Assembly: GCA_964482495.1 (NCBI GenBank)
Contig: CAYZXS010000031.1
Coordinates: 1 to 49,287 of the forward strand
Source: J029 sp964482495
GTDB lineage: Bacteria; Planctomycetota; UBA1135
DNA: 49,287 nt
Direction of reading: 5' to 3'
The translations under genes were made by a program, and so were the position numbers. Positions 30,804 through 41,362 of this stretch are shown in pieces (within the stretch, counting starts at the first letter, position 1; each line of letters starts with the position of its first letter). The notes under the pieces were generated by a model. That model searched no databases and was not told the DNA's origin. It saw only the letters and a program-made list of their open reading frames with translations.

Positions 30804-30827
30804 CTTTCCCCCGGCCGCTGGGGAAAG
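30804..30827. repeat. Small hairpin next to the long inverted repeat
   Basis: CTTTCCCC (30804-30811) and GGGGAAAG (30820-30827) are perfect 8-bp arms around an 8-nt loop. It abuts the long inverted repeat. It may serve as part of the terminator for the RNase HII-like gene. Confidence 0.5.
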
Positions 30828-30958
30828 GGGTGCGGGCCTCGGTGACGGGGTCCCTCGACGTTTGGAGCCAAAATGGCGCCCAGCGGCGTCTTCGCCGCGT
30901 CCGGGCGCCATTTTGGCTCCAAACGTCGCGGGCCCCCGTCACCGAGGCCCCGCACCCC
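30827..30958. repeat. 132-nt long inverted repeat / giant hairpin
   Basis: A 26-bp perfect inverted repeat (30856-30881 with 30903-30928; starts CGACGTTTGGAGCC) is extended outward by a second near-perfect pair (30827-30855 with 30929-30958) that has two mismatches and a one-base bulge. The 21-nt loop holds its own stem GCGGCG-TCTT-CGCCGC (30883-30898). The whole lies between the convergent RNase HII-like and Tex-like genes, ending 6 bp from the Tex-like stop. Candidate bidirectional terminator or palindromic mobile element. Confidence 0.85.
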
Positions 30959-30964
30959 GATCCC

Positions 30965-33235
30965 TCAATCCTCAGTCTCCCCCTTCTTCCCCTGGAAGAA
31001 CTGGAAGAACGGGTTCGTCGGGTCGAATTCCTCCCGCTGATCGCCCCGCGGGTCCTTGCCGGTGACGATCCTCTCCTCCTTGCGGCGGTCGTCGCGCTGA
31101 CCGGGCCGGCCGCTGGGGCGCCGGCTCTTGGGCCGGGTGCTGCGGACGTGGGCCGGACGCGGCGGCTCGGGCGGCTCGTTGCGGCGGCCCTGCCCGCGGC
31201 CGGGCCCCTTGCCGCGACCCTTGCCGCGCTCCGGACGCTCGCCGGGCTCGCGCATCGACAAGCGGAAGCGCTGCTTCTCGAGGTCGATCGAGAGCACGCG
31301 GACCGTGACCTCCTGGCCCTCCTGGACCACCTCGGCCGGCTCCTTGACGAAGCGGTCCGCCAGCTCGGAGACGTGGACGAAGCCTTCGCGGCGGGCGCCG
31401 ACGTCGACGAAGGCGCCGTGCTCGACCAGCTTGGTGACCTTGCCGGGCAGCTTGGCGCCGACCTCGAGGGCCTCCAAGCGGCCGCCCTGGGAGCGGCCCG
31501 GGGTGCGCCGCGGGCGGCGGCCGCCCTTCATCAAGCCGCGCCGGATCTGGTCGACGACCTTCGGTCCCCAGCCGCGCTCCTTGAGCACGGCCTCCCAATC
31601 CAGGGAACCGACCTTGGCCGGCTCCTTGAGCAGCTCGACCAAGTCGACGCCGGCGGCCTCGGCGGCCAGCCGCAGCGGGCGGTAGTAGACCGGGTGCAGA
31701 GGCCGGGCGTCGAGGGGTTCGGCGCCGGTGCGGGAGCGGAGGAAGCAGCAGGCGCCGCGCCACTCGCGCTCGGGCAGCCCCATGCGGTGCTGGAAGTCCT
31801 CCAGCGACATGAAGGGCGCCGTCGAGCGCTCGGCCTCGACCGCGCGGGCGTCGACGCCGGGCACCAGCCGCAGCTCGTCGTGGTTGCCGAGGTTGAGGTC
31901 GACGCCGCGGTTGGAGAGCATCGACTGCAAGAAGATCGACTCGAAGGCGTCGAGGCGCCGGGAGTTGATCTCGCCGCGGAAGGCGACGTAGGAGCGCACG
32001 ATGTGCGGCGTGTGCAGGGCCATCGCCCGCGGGTGATGGCCGATGCGGGCGATCAGGGTCGCCTGGCGCTCGTCGTGGCTGAGGTGGGCCTCCTCGAGCC
32101 GCCGCGCGACCTCGCGCAGCAGGGTCTTGGCCACCGCGACCGGGACCAGCACGGTCCGGACCTTGCCCGCGGCGGCGGCGCGCACCGCGTCAACGACGGC
32201 GCCGCCGTGGCTGCGGGTCGGCGAGTCGGCCTGCAGGGCGATCAGGCCCGGCTTCTCCTCTCCGAGGAAGGCGGTCAGCTTCTCAGCCAGGTCCTCCGCC
32301 TTGGCGGAGACGCTGGTGCCGCGCAGGAAGTGGCCCTCCTTGTCGAGCAGGGCCAGGATGCACTTGCCGTTGCGCAGGGAGAAGACCCCCAGCACCGGGC
32401 CGTCGTGCTTGCCGCGGTCGAGGGCGTTCTCGATGTGCTCCCAGGACTGCTGCAGCGCCAGGCTCTCGGCGGCGCGCTTGAGCCGGGCCCGGGCCTCCTG
32501 GACCAGGCGCGGCAGCCGCTCGGCGGCGAAGAAGTCGGCGAAGAGCTTGAGGTAGGAGTCGCGCTCCTGGGGCGGCGCGTTCTTGACCTCGGCGTCGAAG
32601 ACCCGGTCGAGCTCGGGGCGCGGCAGCTCGAAGTGGACCTTCAGCAGGTGGGCGTGCTCGGCCCGCCGCAGCGCCAGGTAGTTGCCGGCGGGGAAGGAGG
32701 ACAGGGCCTGGCTCTTCTCGGCCTGGGACTGGAAGCGGCGCGCCTCCTGCTCCTTGCCCTCCGCGATCTCCACCCGGACCTCGGCCTTCTCGCGGAACAG
32801 CTTGCGCAGGCCGGCGGCCAGGCCGGCGTCACCGCGCAGACCGGCGAGGAATGCCTGGTGCTCCTCCTTCTCGGGCGCCTCGCCGCCGTCCGGCGCGGGG
32901 CTGGCATCGAGCTCGAGGTGGAGATCCTCGAGCTCGCCCTCGGAGCCGGCTCCGCGCACCGCCTCGACGAGCTCGGGCAACTCCTTGCCCTCTAGGTTGC
33001 GCAGGAAATTTGCCCGGCGGCGTTCCAGCGCGACTTCGACTTCGAGGTGTTCGATCAGGAGCTCGAAACCGAGCGGGTTGGGGAAGACCCCGGCGAGACC
33101 GGGATCTGCGAGGCGGAGCCAGGCCAGGGATTCCCCCTGGTCTAGGGCGTCACGCAAGCGGCGGTAGACCGGGACCTTGAGGCCCAGGACCCGCGCAACC
33201 CTCTGATCGTCCTGCTGCTTGGGCTTGGAGGACAT
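30965..33235 (-). CDS. Tex-like/Spt6-like S1 RNA-binding protein
   Basis: 756 residues. The layout follows bacterial Tex: N-terminal helical region, YqgF/RNase H-like domain (VLGVFSLRNGKCILALLDKEG), helix-hairpin-helix region (ISLNRG-type SNRGVDLN) leading to CCFLRSRTGAEPLDARPLHP, which parallels the Tex block FLRI-x-x-NPLDxSAVHPE, and a C-terminal S1 domain VGAKLPGKVTKLVEHGAFVDVG through VTVRVLSIDLEKQRFRLSM. A basic Arg/Pro/Gly-rich tail of about 90 residues follows. The Tex family binds nucleic acids and affects transcription and RNA processing. Core conservation is weaker than in standard Tex. The start ATG at 33235 (MSSKPKQQDD) is chosen over an upstream one at 33283, which lies at the EF-G stop. 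Confidence 0.82.
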   Translation of the reverse strand: MSSKPKQQDDQRVARVLGLKVPVYRRLRDALDQGESLAWLRLADPGLAGVFPNPLGFELLIEHLEVEVALERRRANFLRNLEGKELPELVEAVRGAGSEGELEDLHLELDASPAPDGGEAPEKEEHQAFLAGLRGDAGLAAGLRKLFREKAEVRVEIAEGKEQEARRFQSQAEKSQALSSFPAGNYLALRRAEHAHLLKVHFELPRPELDRVFDAEVKNAPPQERDSYLKLFADFFAAERLPRLVQEARARLKRAAESLALQQSWEHIENALDRGKHDGPVLGVFSLRNGKCILALLDKEGHFLRGTSVSAKAEDLAEKLTAFLGEEKPGLIALQADSPTRSHGGAVVDAVRAAAAGKVRTVLVPVAVAKTLLREVARRLEEAHLSHDERQATLIARIGHHPRAMALHTPHIVRSYVAFRGEINSRRLDAFESIFLQSMLSNRGVDLNLGNHDELRLVPGVDARAVEAERSTAPFMSLEDFQHRMGLPEREWRGACCFLRSRTGAEPLDARPLHPVYYRPLRLAAEAAGVDLVELLKEPAKVGSLDWEAVLKERGWGPKVVDQIRRGLMKGGRRPRRTPGRSQGGRLEALEVGAKLPGKVTKLVEHGAFVDVGARREGFVHVSELADRFVKEPAEVVQEGQEVTVRVLSIDLEKQRFRLSMREPGERPERGKGRGKGPGRGQGRRNEPPEPPRPAHVRSTRPKSRRPSGRPGQRDDRRKEERIVTGKDPRGDQREEFDPTNPFFQFFQGKKGETED

Positions 33236-33283
33236 GGCGGAGGATTCTAGCAGCCCCCCGCCATGTGGGCCCTGCGGCCGCAA

Positions 33284-35398
<2,115 letters not shown>

Positions 35399-35541
35399 CG
35401 CGAGCACGGTCTGGACGGGTAGCGCGGTCGGGTTCCGTGGGGGCCGTGGAGGTGCCGGGAACGGCATTTCGAGACTTCTCCGGGCCGAAGGAAGTCCTAC
35501 AGTCTACCCGGCAGAATCGCCGCTGCCTACCACGATCCGCC
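35399..35541. other. Divergent promoter region between fusA and thrB
   Basis: 143 bp of noncoding sequence. It must hold promoters for EF-G (minus) and homoserine kinase (plus). The plus strand has TCCTACAGTCTACC about 30 bp before thrB, with TACAGT a weak -10 candidate. No strong consensus, operator or leader structure was found. Confidence 0.35.
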
Positions 35542-36471
35542 ATGGCACTCGCCCGCAGCAGGCCTCCCAAGGCCCTCCTTTTGCGTGTTCCCGCCTCCAC
35601 CAGCAACCTGGGGCCGGGATTCGACGCCTTCGGCGTGGCCCTCAACCTGGCCCTCCGGGTCCGCTGGGAGCCGGCAGAGAAGCTGGAATTGAGCCGGCGC
35701 GGCGCCCTGGCCGAGTCGGTGCTCCCGGTCGGAAAAGACCCGGTCCTGCGCGGATTGCGCCGGGCGGCGATGCTGGTCGGCCACTCCGCTCCGGCCGGCA
35801 GGATCACCGTCGACGCCTCCTTCGCCCCCGGCCGCGGCCTCGGCGCCAGCGGCGCGGGCCTGGTCGCAGGGCTGCTGTTGGGCAACCGGCTGTGCGGCGG
35901 CGAACTCGAGGACGGCGCCTTGCTCGACGAGGCCATCCAGCTCGAAGGCCACCCCGAGAACGCCACCGCCTCGCTGCTGGGCGGCAGCCACTGGTCGCTG
36001 CAGGACGCCGACAAGCGCTGGCTGCACCTGCCGGTGAGCCTGCACAAGGACCTCCGCTTCCTGGTGGTCGTGCCCCCCTACCCGCTGGCCACCCAGCGCG
36101 CCCGCGAGGTCCTGCCGAGCTCGGTCGGCTTCGCCCGCGCCGCCGCCCAGGCCCGGCGGACCCCGGTCCTGCTCGAGGGCCTGCGCCAGCTCGACCCCCA
36201 GCTGATCCGCTGCGGCATCCGCGACGAGCTGCACGTCGACGCCCGGCTCAAGCAGCTCACCGGCGCCCGCTCGATGATGGACTTCGCCGACGCCGCCGGC
36301 GCCATCGCCACCACCCTGTCCGGGGCCGGCTCGGCGCTGCTGGTGCTCACCCGGCGCGGCCAAGTCCTGCAGCTCGAGCAGCGCCTGAAGAAGCGGGTCA
36401 AGCGGCTCTGGGGCGAGTCCGGCGACGTGCTGCGCGCCCAGGCCGAGTCGAAGGGACCGGCCTTCGCCTGA
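35542..36471 (+). CDS. thrB: Homoserine kinase (GHMP family)
   Basis: 309 residues, the normal length. It phosphorylates L-homoserine for threonine synthesis. LLLRVPASTSNLGPGFDAFG (residues 13-31) is the ThrB N-terminal signature, the GHMP phosphate-binding loop is GRGLGASGAG, and the block EGHPENATASLLGG is the conserved homoserine-kinase segment; the C-terminal GHMP motif is TLSGAGSALLVL. ATG at 35542 (MALARSRPPK) is chosen; an in-frame upstream ATG at 35437 adds 35 residues without similarity. No thrC or hom gene is adjacent. Confidence 0.93.
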   Translation: MALARSRPPKALLLRVPASTSNLGPGFDAFGVALNLALRVRWEPAEKLELSRRGALAESVLPVGKDPVLRGLRRAAMLVGHSAPAGRITVDASFAPGRGLGASGAGLVAGLLLGNRLCGGELEDGALLDEAIQLEGHPENATASLLGGSHWSLQDADKRWLHLPVSLHKDLRFLVVVPPYPLATQRAREVLPSSVGFARAAAQARRTPVLLEGLRQLDPQLIRCGIRDELHVDARLKQLTGARSMMDFADAAGAIATTLSGAGSALLVLTRRGQVLQLEQRLKKRVKRLWGESGDVLRAQAESKGPAFA

Positions 36472-36523
36472 GCCGCGCCCCGGCCTCCGCGCCAGCCTCC
36501 GCGGCAGCCTAGGGACCCCGCCC

Positions 36524-38218
36524 TCAGGCGGCGCCGTGGCAGACCCGGTCGGCCTGCTTCTCCAAGGAGTCGAGGTCCGCGCCGTGGAGCCGGCCAGCGG
36601 CCTCCGCCAAGGAGGAGGGAGGCAGCACCAGGCGCCGGACCCCGGCGCCCACCAGCAGCTCGAGGACCTCGGGCCGCATCGCCAGCGCGCCGTAGACCGC
36701 GAGCTCGGTGTCGAGGGCGTCGGCGACAGCGGCGAGCTTGCGGATCGCCCGCAGCAGCACCATCGGCACCCCGGCGAGGCCGTCGGTGACCTCGGGGCGC
36801 GGGTGGTTGCGGTCGGCGGCGAGCAGGTACTGGGCCAGGGCGTCGAGGCCGATCAGGGCGAAGTCGGCCTGGCGCAGGATCTCGCGGCCGAGCAGGGCGG
36901 AGGCGGGGGTCTCGATCACCGCGCCCAGCCGCACCGGGTGGGAGACGTCGACCCCGGCCAGTCGCAGCTCCTCGCGCACCCCGTCGACAGTCTCGCGGAA
37001 GCGGCTCAGGTCGTCCGGTCCGTTGATGAAGGGGGCAGCGACGAAGACCTGCTTGCCCTCGCTACCGCGCAGGATCGCCCGCAGCTGGGTGCGCATGAAT
37101 TCCGGCTGGGCGTAGAGCAGGCGGCAGCCGCGCATACCCAGCGCCGGGTTGGTCTCCGGGTCCGGGAAGATCTGCGGCAGGTCGACCGAGCTGTCCATGT
37201 CCGGCAGGCGGAAGACCACCCGGGCGGCGTTGTTCACCACCTGGCGGTAGAGGTTGACCAGCGGCGCCTCCTTGGGCGACCCCTGGCGCTGGATCACCGG
37301 CAGCTCGGTCCGGTAAAGGCCAACCTCCTCGATGCCCAGCCGGACCGCGGTCCGCTCCTCGCGCACGCTGGCGATGGCCGAAGACAGGTGGAGCTCGGTG
37401 CCGTCGGCCAGCACCGGCTGGTCGAGCACGGTCTGGTCCTCCTCCACCGCCCGGTTCATGGCGGCGTTCACCATGTCGGCGGTCGGCGCGTGCACCACCT
37501 GGCCGGCGTGGCCGTCGACCAGCACCTGGGCGCCGTCCTCGACCACCTCCCGCAGACCATCGACGCCGATCACGGCCGGAATGCCGGCGGCGTGGGTCAG
37601 GATGGCGCCGTGGCTGCCGAGCGAGCCGGCCTCGGCCACGATCGCCGCGACGCCGCTCTCCAGGGCTTCGGCGAGGTCGCTCAAGCTCAGCTCCCGCACC
37701 ACCAGGACGCTGCCGCGGCGGTCCACCGAAGCCGCCGGGCCGCTCTCCTCGCCGCGGTCGCAGTGGCGCAGGTAGCGCAGCGCGACGTCGCGCATGTCGC
37801 TCATCTTGTTGCGCAGCGCCTCGGACTGGACCACCTGGAACAGCCGCTCGTAGACGTGGTAGACGCTCTTCACGGCGTCCTCGAGGGGCATCTTCTCGGT
37901 CGTGACCCGCTCGCGCACGTCCGCCTCGATGACCGGGTCCTCCAGCATCTTCAGGTGGGTGTCGAAGACCTGGCGCTGCTCGGCCGTGAACTGGTCGCCG
38001 AGGCTCTCCCGCTGGCGCATCAAGGACACCCGCGCGGCGCGGGCGACCGAGTCCAGCCGGCCCAGCTCGGCCTCGACCTGGTCGTCGTCGAGGCGGCCGT
38101 CGCTGATCTGCTCGAGCTTACTGAAGCTCAGGAAAGCGGGCCCGCAGGCCACCCCGGGGCTGGCCGCCTGGCCATTGAAGACGGACTGGCCGGGGGGGGT
38201 GCCGGTGCTCACGCTCAT
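36524..38218 (-). CDS. PTS enzyme I-like protein with degenerate catalytic site
   Basis: 564 residues with the full enzyme I layout: QAASPGVACGPAF at the N-terminus, HPr-binding helical domain, phosphohistidine domain with GSLGSHGAILTHAAGIPAVIG (His203 kept), and the PEP-binding barrel. Barrel residues are changed: RTLDxGGDK is replaced by FRLPDMDSSVDLP, the FSIGTNDLTQY motif reads FALIGLDALAQY (Asn-Asp lost, near 460), and the catalytic Cys of CGE is Tyr509 (VYGALAMRPE). VGLYRTEL and NPALGMRGCRLL are kept. So the phospho-accepting His is present but PEP chemistry is probably impaired. No HPr, HPr kinase or EIIA gene is nearby. A regulatory EI-like protein is inferred. Confidence 0.82.
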   Translation of the reverse strand: MSVSTGTPPGQSVFNGQAASPGVACGPAFLSFSKLEQISDGRLDDDQVEAELGRLDSVARAARVSLMRQRESLGDQFTAEQRQVFDTHLKMLEDPVIEADVRERVTTEKMPLEDAVKSVYHVYERLFQVVQSEALRNKMSDMRDVALRYLRHCDRGEESGPAASVDRRGSVLVVRELSLSDLAEALESGVAAIVAEAGSLGSHGAILTHAAGIPAVIGVDGLREVVEDGAQVLVDGHAGQVVHAPTADMVNAAMNRAVEEDQTVLDQPVLADGTELHLSSAIASVREERTAVRLGIEEVGLYRTELPVIQRQGSPKEAPLVNLYRQVVNNAARVVFRLPDMDSSVDLPQIFPDPETNPALGMRGCRLLYAQPEFMRTQLRAILRGSEGKQVFVAAPFINGPDDLSRFRETVDGVREELRLAGVDVSHPVRLGAVIETPASALLGREILRQADFALIGLDALAQYLLAADRNHPRPEVTDGLAGVPMVLLRAIRKLAAVADALDTELAVYGALAMRPEVLELLVGAGVRRLVLPPSSLAEAAGRLHGADLDSLEKQADRVCHGAA

Positions 38219-38227
38219 GGCCGAATC

Positions 38228-38902
38228 TTAGCGGCACCAGGCGAGCAGCTGCGCCACCAGCTTGCCGATGCCAGCGTCCACCGCGGCGATGCCGGGGCCG
38301 AGGATGTAGGCCGGGGTCGAGACCAGCCGCTGCTCTTCGTCGACGACGATGTCGTCGACGGCGCAGTCCACCATCTCGGCGCCGGCGGCGGCCGCCTCGA
38401 GCGCCGGCCCCTCCCCCGCCGGCCCCAGGGTCAGCCGCGGCCGGTGCTGGCCGAGGGCCAGGGCGACGATGGCCGGGGCGATGCAGATGGCGCCGATCGG
38501 ACGCCGGGCGGCGTGCATGCTGCGGAGCAAGGCAGCGAGGTCGTCGCGGACCTGTCCAGCGGCGCCGTCCTCAGCGAAGCCGCACAGGTTGCGCGCGGCG
38601 CCGCTGCCGCCAGGCAGGACCAGGGCGTCGAGCTCCGAGGCCTCCACCTGCTCGAGCGGGATCACCTGGCCGCGGGCGATCCGCGCCGCCTCCCGGAGTT
38701 GATTGCGGGATTCTCCCGGGACGACCACGCCCTCGAAGTGCTCGCACACCGCCCACTGCGGGGCGTCCGGAGCCAGGCCGATCCAGTCCGCGCCCCCGCG
38801 CTCGAGATGGAGCAGGGTGAGCACCGCCTCCTGGACCTCCGAACCATCGAAACGGCCGCAGCCGCACAACACCACGCCGACCTTCACCATGGGGTTCATC
38901 AT
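38228..38902 (-). CDS. elbB: ElbB-type DJ-1/PfpI-family glyoxalase-like protein
   Basis: 224 residues. The start VKVGVVLCGCGRFDGSEVQEAVLTLL parallels ElbB (SGCGVYDGSEIHEA; only the block CGCGRFDGSEVQEAV is quoted), and the nucleophile elbow GAICIAPA holds the conserved Cys. The family belongs to the DJ-1/PfpI superfamily; E. coli ElbB has weak glyoxalase activity and was found through its effect on isoprenoid/lycopene output, so the physiological role is uncertain. Start ATG at 38902; ATG at 38890 (MVKVGVV) is an equally good choice that fits known ElbB N-termini better. It stands 9 bp upstream of the enzyme I-like gene's start on the same strand. Confidence 0.88.
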   Translation of the reverse strand: MMNPMVKVGVVLCGCGRFDGSEVQEAVLTLLHLERGGADWIGLAPDAPQWAVCEHFEGVVVPGESRNQLREAARIARGQVIPLEQVEASELDALVLPGGSGAARNLCGFAEDGAAGQVRDDLAALLRSMHAARRPIGAICIAPAIVALALGQHRPRLTLGPAGEGPALEAAAAGAEMVDCAVDDIVVDEEQRLVSTPAYILGPGIAAVDAGIGKLVAQLLAWCR

Positions 38903-38932
38903 AGGCAGGGCGGCCCTACAATCCCCGTCCGT

Positions 38933-39006
38933 CGGGGAGTACCTCAGTCTGGTAGAGGCAAACCTTTGGGTGGTTTGTGTCGGGGGTTCGAATCCCCTCT
39001 CCCCGA
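38933..39006 (+). tRNA. tRNA-Pro (UGG anticodon)
   Basis: Acceptor CGGGGAG / CTCCCCG with discriminator A39006, D-stem CCTC/GAGG, anticodon stem AAACC/GGTTT with loop TTTGGGT (anticodon TGG at 38967-38969), 5-nt variable loop and T-loop TTCGAAT. The cloverleaf is complete. The 3' CCA is not encoded (CCC follows). Confidence 0.95.
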
Positions 39007-39020
39007 CCCCCCAACGAGAA

Positions 39021-39050
39021 CGGGCGAGGCCTCTCAGCCTCGCCCGTAAT
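39021..39050. terminator. Shared bidirectional terminator between convergent tRNAs
   Basis: Perfect 10-bp arms CGGGCGAGGC (39021-39030) and GCCTCGCCCG (39037-39046) with a 6-nt loop lie between tRNA-Pro (plus) and tRNA-Thr (minus). TAATGTTT follows on the plus side and TTCTCGTT on the minus side. Confidence 0.7.
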
Positions 39051-39053
39051 GTT

Positions 39054-39128
39054 TGGAGCCAGAGACGGGATTTGAACCCGTGACCGCCGCTTTACGAAAG
39101 CGGTGCTCTACCCCTGAGCTACTCTGGC
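39054..39128 (-). tRNA. tRNA-Thr (CGU anticodon)
   Basis: Minus strand. Acceptor GCCAGAG / CTCTGGC with discriminator T, D-arm GCTC-AGGGGTA-GAGC, anticodon stem CCGCT/AGCGG with loop TTCGTAA (anticodon CGT, plus-strand 39094-39096), T-loop TTCAAAT. The 3' CCA is encoded (39054-39056), unlike the neighbouring tRNA-Pro. Confidence 0.95.
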
Positions 39129-39204
39129 CGTCGACCAAAATCCTACCAGAGATCGGTCGCCCCCAACGCCCCCCAAGCGACACCACAGCCACCGCCGCTC
39201 AAGG

Positions 39205-39278
39205 GCCGCTGCTCAGCGGCGGAGCGAAGCTCCGTCCGCTGCAGCAGCGGCGCACAGGGCCGCGCCCCAAAGGGGCGC
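39205..39278 (-). terminator. Double hairpin downstream of the TPR/HEAT gene
   Basis: Two hairpins follow the minus-strand gene that stops at 39290: GCGCCCC-AAA-GGGGCGC (39262-39278) and a longer one with arms 39205-39225 and 39229-39251 (one bulge, one mismatch, GAA loop). They separate that gene from tRNA-Thr. No U-run is present. Confidence 0.5.
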
Positions 39279-39289
39279 CGGCTCTGCGC

Positions 39290-41260
39290 CTACTCGGGCG
39301 TCGAGCCGAGGTAGCCCATGGCCCCAGCGCAAGCGCGGGCCAGGGCGGCGTCCCCTTCCCCCATGGCGGCCTTCAGGGTCGCCATGGCGCCGGCACCGGC
39401 GCCCGGGTCACGGCTGAGGATGCCCGCCAGGGCGTTGGCGCCCGCCGCGCGAGCACCGCTGCTGCGGCTGCCGTCGGCGATGACGCCGAGCAGCGCGGAG
39501 GCGGCGGAGCCGTCGCCGGCGTGGCCCAGGGCAGTCATGGCCGGAATGGCGACGCTGTCCTCGCGACCGAGGGCGCCGATCATGGCGTCGGACCCGGCGG
39601 CCGCGGCCATCGGGTTGCCGGCGGCCAGGAAGGCCATCGCCTCGGCGGCGGCGGTGGCCGCGGCCAGGTAGCTCTGGCGCTCGGCGTCGAGGTCGCCGAA
39701 GGCGGCGGTCACGGCCGCGGCGTCCACGGCCTCGACCACCTCAGCGCTGTCGACGTCGCCGGTGTCGCCGCTGTCGATGACCAGCATCGGGGTGTCGCCG
39801 TAACGCGCGTTGCGGCGCAGCAGCTTGACCAGGCGCCGGGCGTAGTAGTCCGGCAGCGGGTCGCCGATGACGAAGGCGTCCGCCGGCAGGCCGCGGGAGG
39901 CGTTGACCATGCCGCCGACGCCGTCGGCAGAGACCAGGGCGACGATGCCCATGGCGTCCAGGGCGCTACCGAGGCCGGCGGCGCGGTCGGCGTTGGCGTC
40001 GACGATGTGGACGACGCGCACGGCCTCGAGCTGCATGCCGGCGCCCAGCTGGGCGACGACCGCGGCGGAGGAGTCACCGGACATCGCCAGGGCCACCGCG
40101 GCGGCGTGGCGGACGTTCGGGGCGTCGCTGGCCAGGGCCGCGTGCAGGTTCACGGAGCCGCCGGCGGAGGGGCCGGTCAGCAGCTCGGCGAGCACCGCGG
40201 AGGCGTGGATGTCGTTCCGCTCCAGGGCCATGCCCAGGGCGCCGTCGAGGGCCGAGGGGCCCATCTGGAGGGCCGAGACCAGCTGGCCTTGGCGATCGTC
40301 TTCCATGTCGCCGAGGGCGCCCAGGACGGCGGCGTCGGCGGCGTGGGCCAGGGCCAAAGCGGCGCTCGCGTCCATGCCGAGCTCGGCGGCGCGGCGGAAG
40401 TGGTGGCGCGCCAGGACCAGCGGCACCCGGGCCGGGTGGACGTCGATCGCGATCAATTCGCTGCCGTCGACGTTCCAGAGCACGCCCTGGTTCTCCAGCT
40501 CGGTGATGCCCATGTGCGGGTCGCCGACGTAGCAGGCCCAGCCTTGCTTGGCGTGCAGGGCCGCGGCGTCGCCGCCGCCGTAGGCCGAGGCCAGGGCGCG
40601 GACGGTGCCGTCGTCGTCGTTGGCGGCCATGTCGGCCAGGCGGGCGTCGGCGCGGCCGTCACCGCTCTCGAGCAGCACCTGGACGCAGCCGCGGCGCACC
40701 TCGACGTTGGTCGAGTGCGAGGCGGCCAGCACCGGCAGCAGCGAATCCACGCCCATGCGGGAGAGGGCGTAGTAGGCGTTCAAGCGCACCTCTTCGCTGC
40801 CGTCCGCGAAGGCGGCGACCAGCGGCGGCGCGAAGAAGGGGCCGTGGACTTGGCCGCCTTCGAAGATGGCGCGGGAGCGCTCGGCGTAGCTGCCATTGAG
40901 CGCGGCCTGGGCCAGCTCGGCGGCGGCGGCGGCGTCGCGGCGCTTCTCCTCACGGGCGTCACGGGAGGCTTGCAGGACTTCGAGCGCGAAGGTCTCGAAC
41001 TCGCCGCCTTCAGCCATGAGCTGGGCCAAGAAGTCTTGGCTCGAGGCGAGCATGCGGTAGGCGTCCGCGTACGACGGATCGAGCTGGACCACCTCGCGGA
41101 ACTTGGCGAGGGCGGTCTCGTGATCGCCGGTGCGGAAGGCGTGCTTGCCTTCGAGGAACAGCACCTCCGGGTCCTGGCCTTGGGCCAGGAGGGTGGAAGC
41201 GGGGGCGAGGAGAAGAGTGGCAGCCAGGAGGAGGCTGCGGGCCGGGGTCCGGTGGGTCAT
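39290..41260 (-). CDS. Exported TPR/HEAT-repeat protein
   Basis: 656 residues. A signal peptide (SLLLAATLLLAPASTLLAQ, cleavage after Ala-Gln region) is followed by a TPR unit (LFLEGKHAFRTGDHETAL, EVVQLDPSYADAYRML), a charged coiled-coil-like stretch, HEAT-like repeats (EVRLNAYYALSRMGVDSLLPVL, shown in part as EVRLNAYYALSRMG; NVEVRRGCVQVLLESGDG), an unassigned middle domain, and more alanine-rich HEAT-like repeats to the end. The protein is very rich in Ala. It would act in the periplasm or at the surface as a scaffold. ATG at 41260 (MTHRTPARS) is chosen because it gives a standard signal peptide. The ending GAMGYLGSTPE looks like a HEAT helix rather than the LGY tail of the 13-25 kb island. 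Confidence 0.75.
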   Translation of the reverse strand: MTHRTPARSLLLAATLLLAPASTLLAQGQDPEVLFLEGKHAFRTGDHETALAKFREVVQLDPSYADAYRMLASSQDFLAQLMAEGGEFETFALEVLQASRDAREEKRRDAAAAAELAQAALNGSYAERSRAIFEGGQVHGPFFAPPLVAAFADGSEEVRLNAYYALSRMGVDSLLPVLAASHSTNVEVRRGCVQVLLESGDGRADARLADMAANDDDGTVRALASAYGGGDAAALHAKQGWACYVGDPHMGITELENQGVLWNVDGSELIAIDVHPARVPLVLARHHFRRAAELGMDASAALALAHAADAAVLGALGDMEDDRQGQLVSALQMGPSALDGALGMALERNDIHASAVLAELLTGPSAGGSVNLHAALASDAPNVRHAAAVALAMSGDSSAAVVAQLGAGMQLEAVRVVHIVDANADRAAGLGSALDAMGIVALVSADGVGGMVNASRGLPADAFVIGDPLPDYYARRLVKLLRRNARYGDTPMLVIDSGDTGDVDSAEVVEAVDAAAVTAAFGDLDAERQSYLAAATAAAEAMAFLAAGNPMAAAAGSDAMIGALGREDSVAIPAMTALGHAGDGSAASALLGVIADGSRSSGARAAGANALAGILSRDPGAGAGAMATLKAAMGEGDAALARACAGAMGYLGSTPE

Positions 41261-41362
41261 TCGACTTCCCGTCTTAACCTGGGGTCGGGGGGGGGAACAG
41301 CGCTGTGGTCCGCGCCCTGCCCATAGTGGCCAGGCGTGCGGAAGCAACATGATAGGAACGGT

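Noticed and set aside
39290..41260. GYLG near the C-terminus of the TPR/HEAT protein as another LGY tail
   Set aside because: The context ACAGAMGYLG is a normal HEAT-helix ending, lacks the L-x-x-L spacing, and is followed by a further STPE. The gene is 14 kb from the island.
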